In this document: one piece after another, positions 23,435 to 37,050 of the stretch
Position numbering within the stretch: the first letter of the stretch is position 1
How the letters are laid out: every line of letters starts with the position of its first letter
Assembly: GCA_949130495.1 (NCBI GenBank)
Contig: OX422214.1
Location: 7,734,046-7,798,045, forward strand
Source: Sambucus nigra
Lineage: Eukaryota; Streptophyta; Magnoliopsida; Dipsacales; Adoxaceae
Direction of reading: 5' to 3'
DNA: 64,000 bases
Made by a program: the position numbers and the translations under genes
Notes under the pieces: generated by a model
Databases searched by the model: none
What the model saw: the letters and a program-made list of their open reading frames with translations, nothing else
What the model was told of the DNA's origin: nothing

Positions 23435-25430
23435 TGTAACAACCCATGACTTTGGAGACTGAGAAATTAAATTTTTGGGAAAATTAAATTTAATTAAATT
23501 GGAGAATTCTAAAATTTGGGAATTGAAGTCATAAAATAGAGAACCTTTCAAAGTATTCCGGATGATGATTTTGAGTGTACCACCGATCCCGGAAGGGTCA
23601 AGATAGTAAAAATGACAGTCATTGGGTTTTAATTCGGCTCCGAAATATTTTAAGTTAGTTTTACTCGAACTGGAATAAACGAGTCGTTTAAAGTGTGTAT
23701 TAACATGTAAAATTTGGGACTTATGTTTTAAGGCTTAAGAGGCTTACAGATGAAGCCTTCCCATTTGAGAAAAGGAGAGAAAGAGAAAAGAAGAGAGAAA
23801 GAAGAAGAAAGGAAGAGAGAGAGGAAGAAAATCTTGGAGATTCCGGTCCAAACGTGACATCGAGGATGATCCAACCTCTACAAAATCGAGGCAAGTGTTT
23901 AATCTTACTAAATAAGACATTTTTGTATTTGATTTCATAATTTGTGGGTAAAAGAAATGGATTTTGGGTATTAATATTAAAACCTAGATTTTTGGGTTTA
24001 ATCTTGAAATTGATGTTTACACATGGGTTTAAGAGGTATAAATTGATGAGGTGAAAGTATAGGATGTGTTTAATGTTAGAAACATTATTGGGTTACAAAT
24101 TCATAGTTAGAAATTGTTGATTTGGGATTTTGGGAAATTTAGGTTTATGTAGAAAAATGACCATTTCGTAGCCCGCTGAACAGACCGAATTGATTCGGCC
24201 TCTTTCCTAATCGATTGGGAATGTTGCAGAATCCCAGGTCTGTGTGACCAAATCGATTCGGACCCAAGCCGAATCGATTCGGCCTGAGACAGCAGCCCAG
24301 GTCTTTGGACCCGAATCGATTCGCCTTGGAGGCCGAATTGATTCGCTAGGCCGAATCGATTCGGAATGGGGCCGAATCGATTCAGAAACAGGACATTTTG
24401 AGGAATTTTATTTATGGTGATTTCAAACCCTCTTTGGTTGGGTTTATTAATTTGGGGTCTTCTCTTATGATGTAAGAGATATGCTTCGGAGACACTAGGG
24501 GGTTTCTCACACATAATGATCATGGGGACTTCTTGGGGAAAATTTGGGAAAAATATATCCAAGTATGTATTGGATATGTGTGTAGAGATTGTGGGGAAAC
24601 CTCATTGGGATTGAGAATCATACTTAGATACAAATTGTAAGTATAAATGTGTTGGGAGGCTAATAACTCTTAGTGAAAGTTGCGAGTGTATGTTGTGAAA
24701 TTTCTGGGCCGACATTTATATTGAATCCTTATAAGGATATGATATGATTCAGACACAGTTTGGGGCCCAATGGAAGAGAGTGGTCGCATACCCTTAGTAA
24801 TGATAAACTTTAAGAAATAAATACGAGAGGTCTTAGACTAGGGGATTCACAAGAGTGATTGAACCATAGTCGTAATCGAGAGCGATGGGATCATTTTACC
24901 AACTAGAATAGAGTGTATAAATCTAGTTGGGGGTTGATGTTATTTATCAGTGTGTGATTTACATTGGGTATTTTCCCTAACATGTGGGATTATTTGATGA
25001 AGGTAAGAATGAGCTTGAGGCTTATAGACTATTAGTTATGCGTATACCAGTAGTTGAGATTATTATTAGATTTTTTTTATGTGCTCTCGGACATAGATGG
25101 TATGTATAGTGATGGTTTCCTACACTTAACTTTGGCTGATAACCCTAATGTTGGATATATATATATCCGTATATTGTTTGGGAGACGATTCGTTATAGGA
25201 AAATGGATGCATATGTTTCAAGTGAGGGATTGTATTCACATATCGAGGTAAATTAAATGAGATTGTGGTGACGGCTTGTATATTGAGGTTTAGGTATACT
25301 TATAGCCGAGTGTATATATATATATATATCTTATACATACGAACGAGATATAGTTATATATATGTATATATGTATATATATATGTATATATGTATATATA
25401 TATGTATATATGTATATATATATATATGTA

Positions 25431-25471
<41 letters not shown>

Positions 25472-26931
25472 ATACGTGGATGTATATATATATCTATATA
25501 GATATGACTCTATGGATATATTTATGTTGTGGATACCCATGTATGGTGTATATGACTTTTGAAAATGTGAAAATGAGTGTTTTCAAAATGGAAAGATAAA
25601 TAATTTTCATAAATAATAATTTATGGATACACACCTCTCTAAATCGCTATCATAAGAGAAGTTGCGTGCGTATGGTGAAGCCCCCTGACTAATGAATGTA
25701 GGTGGATATAGTCCTATAGGCCATATGAGCGATTATTTGTTTTATGCGCTGGTTAGGAGATTTCGAGTGTGGTCTTGACTATCCCGCAGGCATATGGCCG
25801 CTTCCCGACGTCTTGCGTTGTAGGATCCCAAGTTGTCTTGATGATAGGCCCTGGAAGATGATAGCCATTTAGGGGCGCGCACAGTGGGGAAACCCAGACG
25901 GGCGGTCTTAGAACGCGTTATGTTAAAGCAATTCATGATAATGGATTGTCTTTAATTACATTTCCTGGATATAGGAAGGGAAATGGGTTATTGGAATTGG
26001 CTTCGAAAACACGACCCGGATGGAAGAAGGGAAGTGGAAGCATATGATATGGTAAAAGCATTTTTATGATAATAAAAATTGCTTTTAATTACATTTCCTG
26101 GATATGAGAAGGGAAATGGGATGAATTTATAAGAAAAGCATTTTTATGATAACAAAATTTGGCTTTTAAAAAAGTTATATGGTATATTAAAGCAATTCAT
26201 GCTAATGAGTTGGCTTTTCAATACATTTCCTGGATATGAGAAGGGAAATGGAAAGTTTTTGGAAAATGAAAATGATAAATACTTGTATATGAATCCTCAG
26301 TCCGGGAGATAGATCCGGATGTGTACTTTAATGATGAAATTGAGTTGGTAAAACCTCAATCCGGGAGGTATTATCCGGAGGTATATAGTAAGATATATAC
26401 ATATATATATTTATACTCTTAGTTTCATACTTCGGGCCTAATGGATCTCCACCACTAACCCTGCCAAGTAGTAGTGTATTGGGGGGGGGGGGGGGTTCCT
26501 TGTTTGGATTTCGCTTTGCGAGACACCCCACGCACGAACTTAGTGCAGTATTGAGTGTGAAGAGAAGTTTCGTCCTTATAATGTTGCAAGATAATAAAAA
26601 TTGAAATCTAGACTAGAGTGGGTTATAGGTGTAAAAATAATTAAATATGATTACATGGGAGGATTTTTGGGCTAAGATAGGAAGACAGGTCTTCTGGGTA
26701 TAGGCTATGCCTATGTTTAGTTAGGTTGTCCTCATAGGTGGGGTACTTAACTAAAATTTCAGGACGCGATTAGGGGCGCGCTGTTAGAGGAGAGGTGAGT
26801 TGGGGTTTCACGAGAGAGCGATTCCACTTTAAATTATGAAATAAGTGCATTTATATTTATTATGCACGGTTAACACACTTGCTAAATATTTTTACAACTC
26901 GGGCTCTGACATGTTTACTTTTCCCTCCTGC

Positions 26932-26973
<42 letters not shown>

Positions 26974-27491
26974 ACAGGTGTCCTACCGCATGGATGCTGG
27001 ATGACCTTCTATCAAGAGTCTTGGGAGCCGTGACATATGCGGACTGTTGTGAGATGTATCTTGTAGTCGCTTCTTACTTCTAAAAATCTAGGTAGGATTC
27101 ATGTTGTATATCGGGTTTTACCTAAGGGATATTTAAAGATGTGTATTTATATTTCATTTCAGTCATTGTATTGGTTGTGACCCGACAGCTTATTCAGGTC
27201 TCCTTCTTTGTAGTATATTCAGTCGTAGTTATTTATTTCATTTTATTCTAGCATTTCATTTATCATAGTTCTTTTATGCATCTTTCTTTCCTTTATTAGT
27301 AGTGTTATTGTGTTGGTCTGTTGTTTGTTGCAATTTTTTTTTAATTTTAACATCTTGCTTTTATGATATCGGGTAGTTAGTCCTATATTATATAGTACTG
27401 ACATTTGATGTTGAGACCAGACCATCTGAAACTCCTAATTTAATGTAGTATAGGGATGGCCACCCGTTATTATTTTGAGCAGGGTGTTACA
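23435..27491 (+). repeat. E2 3' LTR
   Basis: 4,057 bp, starting TGTAACAACCC after the polypurine tract and ending GGGTGTTACA before TAAAA. Same internal order as the 5' LTR, including a donor-like site at 23891, a palindrome cluster at 24186-24387, the G-run module at 26468-26541 (with a longer pure G run) and an acceptor-like AG at 26976-26977. Confidence 0.92.
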
Positions 27492-27790
27492 TAAAATATA
27501 TGGGGAGACTTGTTTTTGGCAAGTCGGGTCATCTCCCAAGGGCATGGTATTGTAGAAAGACTCCTTTTGGGAGAATCGGGTAATCGTGCAAGAGCAAGAA
27601 ATTATAGGAGAATGGAAGGACTCTTTTTGGCGAGTCAGATCATTGTGAACGAGCATAAAATCATAAAAGAATGGAAGGACCCATTTTGGTGAGTCGGGTC
27701 ATCGTTCAAGAGCACATAATCGGAGAATAATGGAAAGACCCATTTTGATGAGTCGGATCATCGTGAAAGAGCACAAAATCGTTAAGAAAA
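27492..27790 (+). repeat. Tandem repeat of about 60 bp in Tat/Ogre-like untranslated region
   Basis: Five imperfect units continue the array interrupted by E2. Each unit contains GACTC or GACCC, an ATTTTGGYG spacer, then GAGTCGGGTCATCGTGNAAGAGCA. The GACTC/GAGTC and GACCC/GGGTC arms can pair, so each unit is also a potential stem-loop. Confidence 0.75.
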
Positions 27791-28312
27791 AAAAGACTCA
27801 TTTGATTTATTTTAGTTTATTATGCAATGATACAATTTAATTTAATAACAAATGGGTATCTCATTTAATTTATGGAAAAAATCTAATTTAATTTATATCA
27901 AAATTGTTTTGTTCAACTTAAATCAATTAAGCCAATTATTCAAAATTTCTCCATTAAATTAATTTTTGAAAGAACTAAGGTATTACATCTATCTTTAAAA
28001 AGTAAATAACGCCCTTTAACTGGTAAAAAAAATCATATATCTGCAACAAACGATATTTATTCTTCATAATAACTCTATTCAATTATTTATAGTCAATACA
28101 TTAGTATCATGGATTCATCCTTATTCTTAACACATTATTGGAGAACCTTATGGTGAAGTACTTTACATGTTGAATTTTGTCACAACAAATCCTGAAATTT
28201 GTCCCTTTAACTCCTTAAACTTTATGTACACACCATCATGTAGATCATTCAAAAGGCTGCGACGTTTTGAATCAATTTTGTGGTAAAGTTTATCGCTCGT
28301 TGTGAAGGCACG
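27791..28312. other. AT-rich DNA between Tat/Ogre-like repeats and E3
   Basis: No gene, RNA gene or terminus seen. Probably more of the older element that E2 and E3 entered. The last five bases, GCACG (28308-28312), are the left target site of E3; the matching right copy lies outside the window. Confidence 0.5.
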
Positions 28313-29366
28313 TGTAACACCCCGTATTTTTGACGATTTAAATAATTATGTGATTAATTATTATTATGGGAATAAATATGCGATTAGTTATTGTTGTTGG
28401 ATTAATTAAATTAAAATGTGAGAAATTAATTTATTATTAATCCGGATTACAATAATTATTAACTAGGGTGCCAAGGGTTAATACTTATTGTTGTGAACTA
28501 TTGAATATTAATGTGTGATATGTAATATGGAATTATGATATTTGATAAATTGTCGGAAGTGAGAAATACGACAGTTTGATAATTTAAGTCTGACACGCGT
28601 GTGAGTCGTGTCGGGACTAATTGAATGGAATAAAAAAAGAAATTATGTATATTAACTCGTATGGTCATTTCGAGTGCGCCATTGAGTTCGGGAGGGTCGA
28701 GACAGTCAAAATAGTATACCCGAGCGTTTAGTTTGGGTCCCGGGGCGATTTTAGGCCTAACCGGCACCCCGAGAGGGCACTATGGTAAATTGTATTTTTG
28801 GACTAAATTAATGGACGAAAATTAAGAGTAATTATATCAGCCTAGGGAATTCCATTAGGGTTAATAGGTTACATAAATCAAGAACGGCAATGGAGGGTGT
28901 GAGGGTGAACCAATTTCCAACAGAGAAGGCTCATTCGGCATCACCTTGCAGAACAGTGACCACCAACGCATAGATCGCGAAGAGAGGAACGCGTATATAC
29001 CAACATCACCAACGGATCAGACCGTCATATTCGAGGCAAGTGTTTATTACTTGATTTCTTTTACCAATAATCATGCTCATGTTAGTCTAGGTGGAATTAA
29101 TCATGATTTATATGTTTATTGGGTGAAAATTGGAGATTTAAATTATGATTAAGGATTGCTTTAATTAGTGGTTGGAATTCATTCATGTATATAGAGGATT
29201 AATCATGGGATTGGATTATATATTGATGAACGAATGTGGGTTGATTAGGTTCTTGAATTGGAATTTGGAAAACCAGGGTTCATGTGAATTAATTTGGGGA
29301 TTTATGTAATTATGATGATTAATGAAGAATTAAGGATCCTAGGATGATAGAAATGATCTGTAACCT

Positions 29367-30357
29367 TGAGAAACGTGTGTGCTCGCGTTCAAATGATCAA
29401 ACCATATATAAAACCCTTTTAACACAAACAAACCCTAAACATGCAGCAGTATGTGATTGAATAAATAGATAATCTACGCAAGAACATTCAAACACATGCA
29501 ATTAAGGAAAAATCCCCCTCAGGGGCAAAACCATTTATTTTCACTATAATTTGTAAGAGAACGGCTTACAATCGGATTACAATGAAAATACAAGTTGACT
29601 AAGAATTACCCTCGGGTATCGGATTCTGTAGTCGCGGCTGGAATTATCCCTTTCCAGTAGGGCTGCAATGAAGAAGAAGAACGGTCTCCTCCACAAGGGT
29701 TGAACAAACCAAAGTTGTGTTCTTGGGTTGCAAAAGGATTCACAAAGGTTTGGCAATGATGTGTGAATCAAAACATGAGTCTTGGGACTCAAAAATATGA
29801 AGACTGGATGTATTTGGACTCTCAAATTTGTCTCCTAAAGTCTTGCAAAACAACTCCCCCGAAGTTGGTATTTATAGGAAAAAATATGAAGAGTCCCACG
29901 TTTTTAAAACTCTAAAATTCTATCCAGCGTACAAAAAAAAAACAGCATTCCTTCAAGGAATTTTCTCTATCTTCAAAAGGTCATAACTCCTTCACCGTAG
30001 CTCGGATTGAGGTGCCGTTTTTTCCAGTATCTTCGTTGCGGCGAGCTCTTCAACTTTCTAGTTGACCAGACCTCCGAACTATGGATGTGAAATTACGAAA
30101 ATTCCCTTGAACTCTCCTATTGTGCCTTTTTTTCACTGTTTTGACTTCCCTTGCGTACCACTTGCATTAAGTCCCTAAAATCTTGGAACGTGAAGTCATT
30201 GAGGCAGATGTGGGACATATTAGTGGAGATAATGCATGCTTGATTCCCAGAATTCGGATAGAGGCCGTCATGTGAGATCGTGAGGAGACGTGCCAAATGT
30301 AGCGGCGTACGACATAAATAAATGAAACATTTCGGACATGTGAAAAATGTCCTTACA
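29367..30357 (-). repeat. E4 3' LTR
   Basis: 991 bp. Minus-strand reading TGTAAGGACATTTTTCAC ... CGTTTCTCA. It differs from its partner by scattered substitutions and small A- or T-run length changes. Confidence 0.93.
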
Positions 30358-31840
30358 AATCTCCCCCTATGTCTATGCCGGTACATACATAAAAAATCCG
30401 AATTATCAAATATGAAATTGCCTATACAAATCTACCCTCCCATGAACCCAAAACTGGAAAAGGTACAAATGAATAGTCTTCATCGTTTGTTCTTTAATTC
30501 TTCAGGAATCTCAAAACTTTTCTCATCAGGGTGTGCAACATATAGATCTGCAATCTTCATACCTACACACATGAGACAAAGAAAATACCACGTGACATAT
30601 CAAATTTGAAATGAGATAACATGGATATCAATATATGATAAAAATATAAGCAACATCTCAAAAACTCCCCCAGAATTCAAACTCCCCCATAATATGATAA
30701 TTCTTTCTCCCCCTTTTTATGATGTCCCCAAATGGACAAATTAGAGAAATAAATCAAATAAGCAAGTGCGGGGTGTCACTAGGATAAAAACACACCATGA
30801 ATAAACAGAAAGCAACCAAGTCAATGATAGCGTAAATGAAGTGGTGTGATCAAATTCGATAGGAAAATCAATGCATACAAACATGACATATGTGCATGAT
30901 GAATATTGGATATTCCTAGCGAATGAACTCAAATGCTTCCTTTGGTGTAAAAGAGTGACAGTATAAGATATTGACTCAATCAAATCAACAAATCAAAGCT
31001 CAAAAAGATTTTCACACCAATAACGTCCAAAATGATTTTATGCTTTTTCAGGACTTTCAAAGAAGTGCAAACCCGTTTAGATTCTCCAACCAAACTCCCT
31101 CAGATATTGTATTGAATAGAGGCATTCTAAATTCTCAAACTTTGGAGAATTGATGGTGAAACCTAAGTGGCTCATATTTGGCATGAATTGCTTTTTATTG
31201 CCTTTAAATTTTTTCGGGCTCTTTTAACCTCTTTGGACCTCGGATATTAAAATTCTTCCATTTTTTAGGTCCTTTTTAATGGTGGCTTTTGCGCAAAGGA
31301 TAGATGATTACCTTTCGCAGCCCCTCCCGTTATACAAAAACACACAGTCTCACCAAAACGGTTTTTACATGCATTCCAATCTTGTCAAGTTTTATCGCAT
31401 ATTGTACATTGTATAGACAGGATTGAGATGAAAACACACAAGCCAACATGAGATAGACAAGTGCAATAATCAAATATAGCCGTGCATGTGTGCAATAAAG
31501 GATATAGGAGTCAAACATGTAGGAAGATATCACTAATTACATCTCAAAGACTCCAATCAATGTAAAGCACATGGATGAAATGATGTAGCCTCTCAAATCT
31601 CTATCAAACAGTCACATGGATAAATGGAATGAAGTTGTGACTTGGCTATCTTACATGCTCATCCATAAAAGAAGCAAAATACAAAAATCATTTTGGATTT
31701 TTTTTAAAAGAAATATAAAAAGCAAAAGGAATAAAATAAAGTTGTACAACAAAGTAATGGTACATATAAAACAGACTAGCAATAGGAAGCATATGATATG
31801 AACATGAAGAAGCATCCTATTCTAGACATAGACCAACCAC
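30358..31840 (-). other. E4 spacer between pol and 3' LTR with several polypurine tracts
   Basis: No env-like frame is present (the longest open stretch is about 80 codons). The polypurine tract next to the LTR is the plus-strand complement ATCTCCCCCTATG at about 30359-30371. More C-runs occur at about 30663-30670, 30680-30690 and 30706-30716. Multiple tracts upstream of the 3' LTR are a known Sirevirus trait. Confidence 0.7.
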
Positions 31841-34800
31841 TCAGTCAACTGTGCGAATCCCTAAAGATTTCCTAAGACTCTCAAATCTAAGGGAATCTAA
31901 AGGTTTCGTGAAAATATCGGCTAACTGACGGTCGGTAGGAACAAAACTCAGGGATACGACTTTCTCTTCAACTAACTGACGAATAAAGTGCTCACGTATC
32001 CTGATGTGTTTTATGCGCGAATGCTGAAATGGATTGCGGGATATGTGTATCGCGCTCGTGTTATCACAGGAAATGGTCATGGTGTCCTGTGATATCCCAT
32101 AATCCTCCAGCATTTGCTTCATCCACAAGAGTTGTGTGCAACAACTCCCGGCGGCTATGTACTCAGCCTCCGCAGTGGACAAAGAGATGGAATTTTGCTT
32201 CTTGCTCAGCCAGGAGACAAGAGCAGAACCAAAATAGAAACACCCACCAGAAGTGCTCCTACATCCATCTACATCCCCAGCCCAATCGGCATCCGAGTAG
32301 GCGGACAGACGGTCATCGGTATCAAAGGAATACCAAATCCCGTATGAGAGAGTCCCACTTACGTATTTAATAATACGTTTTAGAGCAAGTAAATGTGACT
32401 CTTTTGGGGATGCCTGATAACGCGCACAGACTCCAACACTAAAGGCGATGTCGGGACGACTGGCAGTCAAGTAGAGGAGACTACTTATCATACTCCGATA
32501 TAAGGTTTGCTCTACGTCCTTGCCTGAAGTGTCCTTACTAAGCTTGGTAGTGGTACTCATAGGTGTACGTGCATGCTTAGCGGAGTCTAAACCAAATTTC
32601 TTCACTAGGTCTCTAGCATACTTGGATTGGGAGATGAACATCCCATCCTCTAGCTGACGAACCTGGAGACCAAGGAAGAATGTAAGCTCACCAACCATGC
32701 TCATCTCAAACTCACTTTTCATCTCCTCCTCAAAGTGGTGAGCATGCTGGGAGCATGTGGATCCAAAGACTATGTCGTCCACATAGACCTGGGCAACCAA
32801 AATAGCACCGTCATCTCTCCTGACAAACAACGTCATATCTACTCCCCCTCTCTTGAAGCCACGAGCTAAGAGATAAGAAGTAAGCCTCTCGTACCAAGCA
32901 CGGGGTGCTTGCTTCAAACCATACAAGGCTTTCCTCAGATAGTAGATGTGCTCAGGGTGCTGAGGGTCTTCAAACCCTTTTGGTTGTTCCACATAAACCT
33001 CCTCCTGTAGAATGCCATTCAAAAAGGCACTCTTGACATCCATCTGATACACCTTGAAGCGCAGATGACATGCGATGGCGATCAGAAGACGGACGGACTC
33101 AAGCCTCGCAACAGGAGCAAATGTCTCCCCAAAGTCTACACCCTCTATCTGTGTGTAGCCTTGAGCGACCGACCTAGCCTTATTTCGGATTGTGGTACCA
33201 TTTTCATCCATTTTGTTCTTAAAAATCCACCGGGTACCTATCACATTAATCTCACTAGGTCGGGGGGCAAGTTCCCAAACATCATTCTTTTTAAACTGAA
33301 GCAACTCATCCTGCATAGCAGATATCCAGTGTTCATCCTTGAGTGCTTCTTTATGGTTCTTGGGCTCGACTTTGGACGTGTAGCAAAGATGGATAGCAAC
33401 GTTCTCTAGTTGAGCACGAGTCTTGACCCCTAGAGTGGGATCACCAACAATGGCAGAAGGGTCATGACTCTTGCGAACCCAAGCAGGTGTGTCCCCTAAC
33501 TCAGGAGTAGGGTCCACAGAGTGTGAGAGAGGAACAGGTAAATCACTGTCAGAACAATCCTCATCCTCACACTGAAGGTTAGGATCAATAACCGTCAAAG
33601 GTTCGTCATCTTTCACGGTAACGTTTATTGATTCCATAACCCTAGAGCTCTTCAGGTTAAATACCCGGTATGCTCTACTATTCGATGAATATCCTAGAAA
33701 TATTCCCTCGTCGCTCCAGGAGTCGAACTTTCCTAATTGCTCTCTATCCCGTAGGATGTAGCATTTACTCCCAAAAACACGGAAATACGCCAGGTTGGGC
33801 TTCTTGCCGGTCCACAACTCATAAGGTGTCTGTAGTGTGTGTGGACGCAAATAGACCCTATTCACCGTGTGGCATGCAGTAGACACTGCCTCTGCCCAAA
33901 ATCTCCTAGAAACTTTACGACCTAGAAGCATAGATCTAGCCATCTCTTGGATCGTTCTATTCTTTCTCTCAACAATCCCATTTTGCTGAGGAGTTCTCAC
34001 AGCAGAAAACTCATGTTTGATCCCAAGGCTATCACATTACAAATCCACCTTTGCTTCCTTGAATTCAGTGTCGTTGTCACTACGTATTCTGTTAATAGTG
34101 ACACCGTGTTGATTTTGCAGGACACGACACTTGGTCGTTAAAAATTCTACAGCATCGGATTTCTCTCTCAGAAAACCTACAATGGAGTATCTGGAGAAAT
34201 CATCTACCATCACGAGGATGTACCTCTTACCACCTAGACTCTCAGTACGAGTGGGACCCATAAGATCCATGTGAATCAACTCCAGAACACGAGAGGTGGT
34301 AATGGAATGTAACTTCCTATGAGGACTACGAATTTTTTTTCCCAACTGACAGGGTCCACAAACGGTCGAAGTTGACTTTCCAAGAGATGGTAAGCCACGT
34401 ACTAGGTCCTTTGTTGCTAAACGATTAAGATCTCTAACGTTCACATGACCTAGACGTTGGTGCCACAGATCCATAGGAGTGATCGTGGCGCTGTTGCAGA
34501 CAAGTGAGGATGTGGGCTCAGTCCCATAGAAATTATCCTCGGTCCTCACCCCTTGCATCAAAAGTTTACCGGCTTGATTGTAGACTTTACACGCGTCCCG
34601 GTCAAACTTTACTGCAAAGTTAGTGTCGCACAGCTGGCTAATGCTGAGAAGGTTTGCTTTCAATCCTTTGACGTACAAAACATTTTCTAGCTTAGGAAAA
34701 CCAGGTAACTCGATAGTACCTCGTCCTATAATGCTAGACTTACTCCCATCTCCAAAGGTGACTCTGCCATCTTGATAATCCTCAAGAGTAGTAAAAAATG

Positions 34801-36961
34801 AGGCATCACCTGTCATGTGTCTGGAGCACCCACTATCAAAATACCACTGTGAGGTATTATGTGTTTTGAGAGCAACATGAACAACAAAGGCCTTTTTATC
34901 TTTCTTAGGCACCCAAGCAGAGATGACCTTTTGTTTGCCTTTGTTGGTTTTAGCTGGAATGTAAGAAGCATTCACTAACGGCGAAGACATCCGTCGGAAT
35001 TCTTTCATCAAACTCTGAGTCGTGGAAGCTAAGAACTCAACTCGCTCTCTCAGACTAGAAAACTCATCAGTATGTTGTGGTGGAGCAGTAGTACGTCGTG
35101 TCCGACCCATGCTATAGCAAGTTTCCCTAAGGTGGCCTTTTCTTTTGCAATAAGTACAAAAGAGCTCAGTCAAAGGCGGACCTTGGTTTGCTTTTCTTGG
35201 TCGAACTCTCCTTCGAGGTTTTTTACGGTGACCATAAGGAGTTGTAGTAAACTCAGGAACTGGTCCAGGTGCAATTTGGGACATGGAGGCACCATCATAT
35301 CCAATTCCTTGACGATCACCAAAACCTAAAGCGGGGCCGAGGAGCATCATTCCCATCTTCCCAGATCTGTCCTCGATTTGTACCTTGACTTCCCGTGCTT
35401 TCTCAAGATCATGAGTCAGCTGGGCAACAAGGGCTTCAAGTTTCTTCCGAGTCTCCACGGAGGAATGGAGCTGACTCGTAAGACTAACCACTTGCTTGAT
35501 CAAGTCCCCTCTCTCTTTCTCTAGAGTACTCTCTCTCTCTCTAAACAAATTCTCATTCTCGACACAGGTAGATTCTCTCTCTCTCAGGGCGGTGCAGGTG
35601 GAGAACTCTCTTTCTCTCGCTTTCCTTAAATCTTCCTCTAGGCAAGTGATCTTAAGAACTAATGCTTTGTTACGCTTTTTAGTTTTAAAAGACTTAGAAT
35701 ATAACTCAGCGTAGGCGCGTTGTATATCACTCTCGCTCTCACTTGTGTCATCCTCCCCCTCACTCACATCGATCTCACTGTCGAGGTGTCCCTGTGAAGC
35801 ATCATCCTCATCGTCGTGAGGAGAACTAGGAGTGCTCACTTGGCTGGCCATGAATGGGGTGAAGTTACACTCATGCGGTGACTCATCTCCAGAATCCACC
35901 GTCTCGACCTCACTGTCGTCACTAAGGGTAGCATTAAGGACAGCTTTCCCTTTCTCTCTATTCAGACGATTGGCACACTCAAAAGCTCTATGACCCCTAC
36001 CATCACACTCAAAACATCTCTCACTTTCTTTCAGAGAAGGATTTTTGGAAACTTTTTCATTTTTCTTTTCAAACTTATTTTTCTCAAATTTCTTTTTATC
36101 TTTAAAATTGCCATTTTTCTTAAATTTGAGAATCCTCTTGAAATTTTTTGCGAAAAGAGCCAAATCATCTAAATCAAAATCGCACTCAGAATCTGACGTG
36201 TCAGTCTCTCTCTTTCTAGATGACTCTACCCTCTTTCTAGCTGACCCCTCACTCCTTCTCTCTTGGGCTTTAAGAGCAATTCCCTTATCTTTAGATTTAG
36301 CATTTTTAGGGAACATATCAATTTCATAAGTTTGCAAATCTCCTACAAGTTCTTCCAATTTTAGCGTATTTAAATTACCCATAGAATTTAGCACAGTGAC
36401 TTTAGGGATAAAACGCTTAGGCAAAGAACGAAGAATCTTTTTAACAACTCTAGCATTCGGAATTTGTTCACCAAGATTAAAACTAGTATTCACAAAGTTA
36501 GAAAGTCTAGCATAAAATTCATCAAAGCATTCAGAATCATGCATGGTGATTGTTTCAAATTGAGTTGTCAAGTTTTGCAACTTAGACTCTTTCACAGCAT
36601 TAGTTCCTTCATGGGTGAGTTGTAAAACATCCCATGCCTCTTTTGACGTGGTACACGTCATTATGCGTTTGAACTCATCAGGTGTGACAGACCCAGAAAT
36701 AGCACTTAGACCCTTAGAATTAAAAGATGACCATTTAATTTCTTCATCAGACCAAGAAATGTCAGGTTTCAAGTTGGTCACATTATCAACAGTCACGGTG
36801 GGAGGAGTCCACCCTCGTTCAACCAAAATCCAGACACGTTCATCAATGGCTTTTAAAGCCGACCTCATACGGGCTTTCCAATAAGCATAATTTGTCCCGT
36901 CAAAAACAGGCATTTTATAATATGACTTCTCCATTTGAACACGCACTTTTTCAAAAATCAA
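31841..36961 (-). pseudogene. E4 gag-pol polyprotein, one in-frame stop
   Basis: A 1,706-codon frame broken once, by TAA at 34037-34039 in the integrase core; frame is unchanged across it. Start ATG at 36961, or about eight codons later (MEKSYY). Domains: N-terminal gag (PVFDGTNYAYWKARM), zinc knuckle C-x2-C-x4-H-x4-C near residue 316, long coiled coil about 430-540, second zinc knuckle near 601, protease DSGCSRHMTG near 704, GAG-pre-integrase HQRLGH and CGPC near 830-850, integrase D (HMDLMG), D (IRSDNDTEF), E ([12 protein letters not shown]), RT with YVDD near 1390, RNase H with SDADWAGD and [10 protein letters not shown]-terminal ADIFTKPL. The stop lies between the second catalytic Asp and the Glu, so no complete integrase or RT would be made without readthrough. 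Confidence 0.93.
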
Positions 36962-37035
36962 TTTTTTTCAGAAAATTGATATCTTAGAAAAATTTTGCGG
37001 AAAAAAAAGGAATACGCGATAGATTAGCGTAACCT

Positions 37036-37050
37036 GCTCTGATACCAATT
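37036..37050 (-). other. E4 primer-binding site
   Basis: Minus strand: TTGGTATCAGAGC beginning three bases after the 5' LTR end; it matches the initiator-Met tRNA 3' end. Confidence 0.88.

Larger units (their letters stand above)
17721..27491 (+). mobile_element. E2: non-autonomous long-LTR gypsy-type element (LARD-like)
   Basis: A complete 9,771-bp element with perfect 5-bp target duplication TAAAA (17716-17720 and 27492-27496). LTRs are 4,075 and 4,057 bp. The interior is only 1,639 bp, with an initiator-Met-type primer site, a leader similar to E1 and E3, a polypurine tract and no coding frame of retroelement type. This matches the definition of a large retrotransposon derivative moved in trans. 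The LTRs differ by scattered substitutions and by (TA)n length. Confidence 0.9.

Noticed and set aside
31841..34000. A separate 719-codon gene
   Set aside because: Same frame as 34037-36961 and the downstream half of the same polyprotein, split by one stop codon.
35496..36329. Plus-strand Ser/Phe-rich frames opposite E4 gag
   Set aside because: Antisense shadows of the Glu/Lys/Arg-rich coiled coil and linker.
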